Assembly: GCA_947475875.1 (NCBI GenBank)
Contig: CANJME010000025.1
Coordinates: 1 to 36,038 of the forward strand
Length of the DNA: 36,038 bases
Reading direction: 5' to 3'
Source of the DNA: Caulobacteraceae bacterium
GTDB lineage: Bacteria > Pseudomonadota > Alphaproteobacteria > Caulobacterales > Caulobacteraceae
Under the pieces are notes generated by a model. That model was not told the DNA's origin and did not search any database. It was given only the letters and a program-made list of their open reading frames with translations. This document shows positions 31,851 to 36,038 of this stretch, piece after piece. The translations under genes were made by a program, and so were the position numbers. How positions within the stretch are numbered: position 1 is the first letter of the stretch; every line of letters starts with the position of its first letter.

Positions 31851-33803
31851 ATGAAGTGGTCAATCGGCGGCGCGGCGACTCTGGTTTTCGCATTGGGGAC
31901 CGTGCTCGCGACCACGGCGCTGAGCCAGACGCCGGCGAACCCGCCAGCCGACGCCAAGTCGGCGGCTCAGGCGCCGGCCGCCGGACGCGGAGGCGCGGGC
32001 CGGGGCCCGGCTGGACCCTCGCGCGGCGAGATCGTCTTCAATGAGCGCTGCAAGACCTGCCATGAACCGGCCGTCTCGCCCGCGCCCGGCCGCGGCCAGC
32101 TGGCCGCGCTGTGGGGCACCGATGTGGTCAAGGTGCTGAAGACCGGCTCGATGTCGACCATGGCCGCCGGCCTCTCCGACGCCGATATCAACGCCATCGC
32201 CACCTTCCTGACCGGCCGCGCGCCGGACGCGGCCTTCGATGTTTCCAAGGAAGCCAACAACCCGTGCGCGGCGAGCAACAAATTCAGGGCCTCGGGCCCG
32301 TCGTGGAACGGCTGGAGCCCCGACAAGTCCAACAACCGCATCGCCGCCTCGACGACGATCACGGCGGCCAATGCGCCGCGGCTCAAGGTCAAGTGGGCCT
32401 TCGCCTATCAGGGCGCTCGCTACGGGCAACCCACTCAATTTGGGAACCGGGTGTTCGTCACCTCCTCCACGGGCAGGGCCTATGGCCTGGACCGCGAGAC
32501 CGGCTGCATCGCCTGGCGCTTCGACGCCAAGACCAGCATGCGGGTGACCGCCTCGGTGGGCCGCAATGCGCGCGCGAAGTCCGGTTACGCCGTTTACTTC
32601 GGAGACTTCGACCGCAACGTCTATGCGGTGGACGCGGGCTCGGGTGAGAAGATCTGGGAGGTCAATGTCGACTCCCAGCCGCGCGGCATCCTGACCGGCG
32701 CGCCGACCCTCTATGGCGACATGCTCTATGTCCCGGTTTCGTCCCTTGAAGAGTTCACCGGCACCACCGGGGTCTATGAATGCTGCAAGGCGCGTGGCTC
32801 GGTGGTCGCCGTCAACGTCAAGACGGGCGCGATCAAGTGGAAGACCTACGCCATTCCCATCGAGCCCAAACCGTTCCGGAAGAATTCGCTGGGCACCCAG
32901 ATGTACGGCCCGGCCGGCGGGGCGGTGTGGAACTCGCCCACCATCGATCCCAAACGCAAGGTTCTCTACATCACCACCGGCGACAGCTACACCGACGTGC
33001 GTGAGGACTATACCGACGGCATCGTCGCCATGAACCTCGAGACCGGCAATATCGTCTGGCACAAGCAGATGACCGCCGACGACAGCTTCATGGTCGGCTG
33101 CGGCTCAGGTCCCACCAACAACTGTCCGACCGCCCAGGGGCCGGACCACGATTTCGGCGCCTCGGCGATCCTGACCAAACGCCCGGACGGCAAGGAGATT
33201 ATCGTCATTGGCCAGAAGTCCGGCCAGGTCTATGCGCTCGATCCCGACAAGAAGGGCGAAAAGCTGTGGGAGACCCGCATCGGCATGGGCTCAGCCCTCG
33301 GCGGTGTCGAATGGGGCATGGCCGCCGACAACAGGAATGTCTACGTCGCGGTGAACCAGGGCAATGCCGACACGCAAACCCCCAGCCGCACGCCCGGCGG
33401 CCCTGGCCGCAGCCTGACCGCGCTCGATCTGATGACCGGCCGCAATGTCTGGCAGCACCTCGCCCCCTCCAATTCCTGCACCTGGTCGGCCACCCAGTGC
33501 CGCTCGCCCGCCGGCTATTCGGGCCCGCCGACGCTCGCCAACGGCGTGCTCTATGGCGTCAATATCGACGGCCACGTGCGGGCCTTCACCGCCCTCGACG
33601 GCAAGATGATCTGGGACTTCGACACCGGGGCCCAGAAGTACGACACCGTCAACGGCGTGAAGAACCAGCGCGGCGGCAATCTCGACGCCACCGGGATTAC
33701 CTTCGCTGGCGACATGGCCTTCCTGATGGCCGGGTTCTCCAGCTTCTCGAGCTCCGCGCCGCCGGACAACGTGCTGCTCGCCTTCACGGTGGACGGGAAA
33801 TAG
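31851..33803 (+). CDS. quinohaemoprotein dehydrogenase, polyvinyl-alcohol-dehydrogenase-like, RGG-containing
   Basis: A 650-residue protein. The ATG at 31851 is supported by CGGAGGAG 10 bp upstream; the frame extends back to 31746 across repeat sequence. Signal peptide to about residue 25 (ALS-QTP), then an Ala/Gly/Arg linker AAGRGGAGRGPAG. The haem c site is CKTCH (67-71), with Met101 or Met104 as possible ligand. The PQQ propeller follows from about 178 with YGLDRETG, YAVDAGSG, VAVNVKTG and YALDPDKKG repeats, a vicinal pair ECC (C311-C312), and the closing block FDTGAQKYDTVNGVKNQRGG. That last block is nearly identical to one in the 28821 gene. Same predicted role: periplasmic alcohol oxidation. 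The cupin gene begins on the very next base after its stop. Confidence 0.88.
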   Translation: MKWSIGGAATLVFALGTVLATTALSQTPANPPADAKSAAQAPAAGRGGAGRGPAGPSRGEIVFNERCKTCHEPAVSPAPGRGQLAALWGTDVVKVLKTGSMSTMAAGLSDADINAIATFLTGRAPDAAFDVSKEANNPCAASNKFRASGPSWNGWSPDKSNNRIAASTTITAANAPRLKVKWAFAYQGARYGQPTQFGNRVFVTSSTGRAYGLDRETGCIAWRFDAKTSMRVTASVGRNARAKSGYAVYFGDFDRNVYAVDAGSGEKIWEVNVDSQPRGILTGAPTLYGDMLYVPVSSLEEFTGTTGVYECCKARGSVVAVNVKTGAIKWKTYAIPIEPKPFRKNSLGTQMYGPAGGAVWNSPTIDPKRKVLYITTGDSYTDVREDYTDGIVAMNLETGNIVWHKQMTADDSFMVGCGSGPTNNCPTAQGPDHDFGASAILTKRPDGKEIIVIGQKSGQVYALDPDKKGEKLWETRIGMGSALGGVEWGMAADNRNVYVAVNQGNADTQTPSRTPGGPGRSLTALDLMTGRNVWQHLAPSNSCTWSATQCRSPAGYSGPPTLANGVLYGVNIDGHVRAFTALDGKMIWDFDTGAQKYDTVNGVKNQRGGNLDATGITFAGDMAFLMAGFSSFSSSAPPDNVLLAFTVDGK

Positions 33804-34334
33804 GTGTTCGATGCTGACCTGCTGGTCGAAGACTGCCGCGCGGCGCTGACCGGCGATCGGGCCTCGCTCAATGTCCGCGAGGTGGTGGCCCGCGCCATCG
33901 CTGATCCTGCCTGCGCGGCCGGTATCGCCGGCCGTGGCGAGGCGGGCGTCCATACCCTGCATCGCTCGCCCGAGCTGACGGTGCTCAACGTCGTCTGGGC
34001 GCCGGGGATGGTGCTTTTGCCGCACAATCACGAAATGTGGGCGGTGATCGGCGTCTATTCCGGCCGCGAGGACAACATCCTCTGGCGGCGGCTGCCCGGC
34101 GATGCGCGCACGCGGATCGAGGCCGCCGGCGCGAAATCCCTGGGCGAGGGCGAGGCCATCGCCTTCGGCCCGGACGTCATCCACTCGGTCCTGAACCCGC
34201 TTAGCCGACCTACGAGTGCTCTTCACGTCTATGGCGGCGACTTCTTCGCCGTTCCCCGCAGCGAGTGGGATCCGGAAACCCACACCGAGCGCCCGCTGGA
34301 CGTGGAGGCGGTGCTCAGAAGGTTGGGGGGTTAG
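33804..34334 (+). CDS. cupin, cysteine-dioxygenase-like metal enzyme
   Basis: A 176-residue soluble protein. The GTG start at 33804 directly abuts the TAG of the preceding dehydrogenase gene, so translation is probably coupled. The cupin core shows the metal triad of thiol dioxygenases: H74 and H76 in LLPHNHEMWAVIGVYSGRED, and H127 in FGPDVIHSVLNP. The C-terminal strand LHVYGGDFFAVPRSEWDP is typical of the group. Relatives oxidise cysteine or 3-mercaptopropionate with iron and oxygen, while others are uncharacterised. Its coupling to a PQQ-type enzyme is unusual and suggests action on a related product or cofactor stress, but this is inference. The stop codon lies in the loop of a G6/C6 stem (34325-34340). 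Confidence 0.8.
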   Translation: MFDADLLVEDCRAALTGDRASLNVREVVARAIADPACAAGIAGRGEAGVHTLHRSPELTVLNVVWAPGMVLLPHNHEMWAVIGVYSGREDNILWRRLPGDARTRIEAAGAKSLGEGEAIAFGPDVIHSVLNPLSRPTSALHVYGGDFFAVPRSEWDPETHTERPLDVEAVLRRLGG

Positions 34335-34360
34335 CCCCCCCCCGCACCTAAAAAAGTTCG

Positions 34361-34384
34361 TCATCCCAGCTTTCGCTGGGATGA
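34361..34384 (-). terminator. intrinsic terminator of the TetR-type gene (minus strand)
   Basis: TCATCCCAGC (34361-34370) pairs perfectly with 34375-34384 around a 4-nt loop. Read on the minus strand the stem is followed after five bases by TTTTTT. It lies 15 bp beyond the stop of the minus-strand TetR gene (34400). Confidence 0.75.
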
Positions 34385-34399
34385 GGGCGGTGAGTAGGC

Positions 34400-35074
34400 C
34401 TACCCCCCGATCTCTTCCTTCACCAGCATCCGGTGATACCGCTTGAGCAGCTCCACCGCCCCCTCGATATCGCGGCTCGCGCCCTTTTGCGTCGCGTCGA
34501 TGGCCAGGCCCCGCAGTGTGGCGGCGTAGAGATGAACCAGGGAATCGATCAGCTTGCGGTCGGTAAAGCCCAGGTCCTGGGCGTGCTCCCACAAACGGTC
34601 CTTGTGGGCCTGTTCGAGTTTTTGATTGAGCTCGACGAACCGGTCGGCGAATTCGGCGTCGCTGCGCGAGCCCAGCATGATCTCGATCCGGGCGACACCC
34701 GTCGGCCCCTTCATTTCCGACCACAGGATGTCGACCAGCTTGTCCAGCCGCTCATGCGGGTCGGTGACGTGTTCCAGGCCCTTGCGGTGGGCCTCGCGGC
34801 GGTGCTCCCGGATGAAGACCGACACCGCAATCATCAGATCAGCCTTGGTGGAAAACTGATGCAGCAAGGCCCCGCGCGAGACGCCGGCATGGGCGATGAC
34901 CACATTGGTGCTCGTGGCGTGATAGCCATAGCGATAGAGGCAATCGATCGTCGCCTCGATGAGCTTTTTCCGCATCCGGGCGCTGCGCTCGGCATTGGGA
35001 ACGCGGACCTTGCCCTCAGTTTTGACGGGGGAAGCATCGTCGGCCAAAGCTTGTTCTCCCTTCCGGGCGGCCAC
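34400..35074 (-). CDS. TetR-family transcriptional regulator
   Basis: A 224-residue protein with a GTG start at 35074. A charged leader of about 30 residues precedes the DNA-binding domain. RMRKKLIEATIDCLYRYGYH leads into the helix-turn-helix NVVIAHAGVSRGALLHQFST (about 57-76). The C-terminal domain is helical with LWSEMKGPTGVARIEIML and LVHLYAATLRGLAID, as in the group that controls lipid or aromatic catabolism. It converges on the dehydrogenase-cupin pair, which are candidate targets by position. No clear palindrome was found at its own start. Confidence 0.9.
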   Translation of the reverse strand: MAARKGEQALADDASPVKTEGKVRVPNAERSARMRKKLIEATIDCLYRYGYHATSTNVVIAHAGVSRGALLHQFSTKADLMIAVSVFIREHRREAHRKGLEHVTDPHERLDKLVDILWSEMKGPTGVARIEIMLGSRSDAEFADRFVELNQKLEQAHKDRLWEHAQDLGFTDRKLIDSLVHLYAATLRGLAIDATQKGASRDIEGAVELLKRYHRMLVKEEIGG

Positions 35075-35906
35075 GTCCCGGCGGGGCCTGTCAGATGTCG
35101 TAGCGACTAGGTGTTTTTGTGCAAGGCGCCTGTTGCCGCAGTGTGTCGATCTCCCTCACGGTCGTCATCCCAGCGAACGCTGGGACCCATTGAAAGTTTG
35201 CACGGAAACAGGGTGACAGGAGCATCTGCCCCCCCGCTCCGTCCGCCCCGTCATTTGTGGATGCCGCTCGCCCCCATCGCCGCGTTCAGCGGCTCCACGG
35301 CTCGCGCCGGTAGCGCGAGCGTTCCTCGCGGGAATGGCCAAATCGTTGGCCATTCCATACCGCTGCTGATGCAGCGGTCGCTCGTCACCCCGCTTCGCCG
35401 GGGGAGAAAATGGCGCGCCGGTAGGAACGAAGACGCGAACATATATCTAATTGAAGTTATTATGCATTAGGCCTCGTTATCCACTTACTGGACCACCTCC
35501 GGCGAGTTGTTGAAGCAGTGGAATGGGTTGATTGAGCGGGCCATTCGCAAGCCTAACCCCTGCGGATCAGGCCGTCAGGCGTTTGGGGAGACAAGGGCTC
35601 CTCGCCGAGATCAGGATGCGTCCAATCTCCTCCGCATGCAGGAAGACGTGGGCGATGGCGGCTTGGCAGGCCGTTAATCCCAGGCGGATCAATGTCCGCT
35701 TCCTGACCGCGAGCTAAAGACCGCTTCCGACCCGAAGGAGACATTCGACATGTGTGTCGCGAACGGCGGTTCCTGACTCATCTGAGCCGTTGGGAAGGTC
35801 CGGTTCCGGGCATCCGGGTCCTGGCTCCCTGTTGCACGCCAGTCAAAACATTGGAACTCTAACGCGCGAGAATGCTCACCTTCGCGCCCAACTGGTCTGC
35901 ACCCCT
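35075..35906. other. non-coding stretch rich in hairpins; no convincing gene
   Basis: About 830 bases with no frame that shows a recognisable protein. The longest open frame (35111-35470, plus) runs through several palindromes and has the composition of non-coding repeat DNA. Contents are a hairpin TCCCAGC-GAAC-GCTGGGA (35168-35185), three consecutive hairpins (35300-35377), and an AT-rich stretch at about 35435-35470. A block with repeated CCGCTTCC units lies near 35695-35740. The region borders an insertion sequence and may be a hotspot of insertion and decay. Confidence 0.6.
35300..35377. repeat. cluster of three consecutive hairpins
   Basis: Three perfect stems follow one another: GCTCGCGC with GCGCGAGC (35300-35320, 5-nt loop), GGAATGGCCAA with TTGGCCATTCC (35331-35356, 4-nt loop) and CCGCTGC with GCAGCGG (35360-35377, 4-nt loop). 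The spacing is 10 and 3 bases. No coding role is apparent. Confidence 0.7.
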
Positions 35907-36038
35907 TGAAGTGATCCACCCGCAATGTTGGTCTTAGGGCCACTTTTATGAGGATGGAGAGATGGCAAGGGTTCGTTACAAGCCGGAAGAGATCGTCGCC
36001 AAGCTGCGGCAGGTTGATGTTCTGACGGGTCAAGGCAA
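35907..36038 (+). mobile_element. left end of an IS3-family insertion sequence (truncated by window)
   Basis: The element is recognised from the transposase OrfA start at 35962. The upstream TGAAGTGATCCACCC (from 35907) looks like an IS3-type terminal inverted repeat, which often begins TGA and lies some 50 bp before orfA. The right end is outside the window, so the exact boundary and any target duplication cannot be checked here. Confidence 0.5.
35962..36038 (+). CDS. IS3-family transposase OrfA, N-terminus (cut by window edge)
   Basis: The ATG at 35962 is preceded by AGGATGGAGAG. The 25 visible residues read MARVRYKPEEIVAKLRQVDV then LTGQG. This is the usual start of IS3-type OrfA: a basic leader followed by the first helix of the helix-turn-helix (EEIVAKLREAD-like). 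OrfA binds the element ends and is normally joined to OrfB, the DDE enzyme, by frameshifting. The rest lies beyond the window. Confidence 0.75.
   Translation, partial: MARVRYKPEEIVAKLRQVDVLTGQG

Noticed and set aside
33291-34724. 477-codon minus-strand frame spanning the end of the dehydrogenase, the cupin and the TetR region
   Set aside because: It crosses three supported genes and a terminator hairpin, with no recognisable domain.
35111-35470. 119-codon plus-strand frame in the non-coding gap
   Set aside because: It is made of palindromic repeat DNA and has no conserved-looking segment.

Overview
This is a high-GC window whose content looks like an alphaproteobacterial chromosome. It has TonB-dependent uptake, many secreted Ala/Pro-rich proteins, occasional GTG/TTG starts, and an acyl-CoA dehydrogenase/APH-like kinase/DUF6285 set. 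I lean towards Caulobacterales (Phenylobacterium/Caulobacter-like), but the lineage is inferred from gene style only. No tRNA, rRNA, CRISPR array or prophage was seen. All family names come from reading motifs, without a database search.

Region 1-14.3 kb is an exported-protein and uptake region. It holds three complete members and one edge-truncated member of a secreted protein family of unknown function (1-139, 7431-8795, 9852-10751, 13129-14244). Between them lie a tandem pair of exported SRPBCC proteins, a TonB-dependent receptor followed by a PepSY-type membrane protein, a membrane-anchored winged-helix regulator divergent from the receptor, an exported FKBP isomerase, a fumarylacetoacetate-hydrolase-family enzyme, a Tat-type DUF3237 protein and an unrecognised secreted protein. 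Several of these unrelated exported proteins carry Gly/Arg-rich (RGG) tracts. Two operator-like arrangements stand out: TGTAAC direct repeats 10 bp apart (3031 and 6612), and a doubled GGGAC-nn-GATATC palindrome (11294-11335).

Region 14.4-21.3 kb has an exported alpha/beta hydrolase, a winged-helix/transmembrane regulator broken by a one-base frameshift in a C-run, and an OMF-EmrA-EmrB tripartite efflux operon. The efflux operon diverges from its probable TetR repressor across an ACCGTACGGT site.

Region 21.3-28.7 kb is mostly metabolic: a small membrane protein, a CgeB-like glycosyltransferase, TrmO, MobA, an acyl-CoA dehydrogenase with DUF6285 protein and phosphotransferase, and two short-chain dehydrogenases.

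Region 28.8-36.0 kb has two quinohaemoprotein dehydrogenases of polyvinyl-alcohol-dehydrogenase-like layout (N-terminal haem c, then a PQQ beta-propeller with a vicinal Cys pair). They flank a methyltransferase. The second is followed without a gap by a cupin dioxygenase-like gene, then a TetR regulator, a hairpin-rich non-coding stretch and the start of an IS3-type transposase cut by the window end.

Most intergenic spaces from 11.5 kb onward contain long inverted repeats or REP-like palindromes, several perfect or nearly so. Together the genes suggest a cell that takes up and oxidises alcohol, acyl or aromatic-type compounds. No complete pathway or substrate can be assigned from the sequence.
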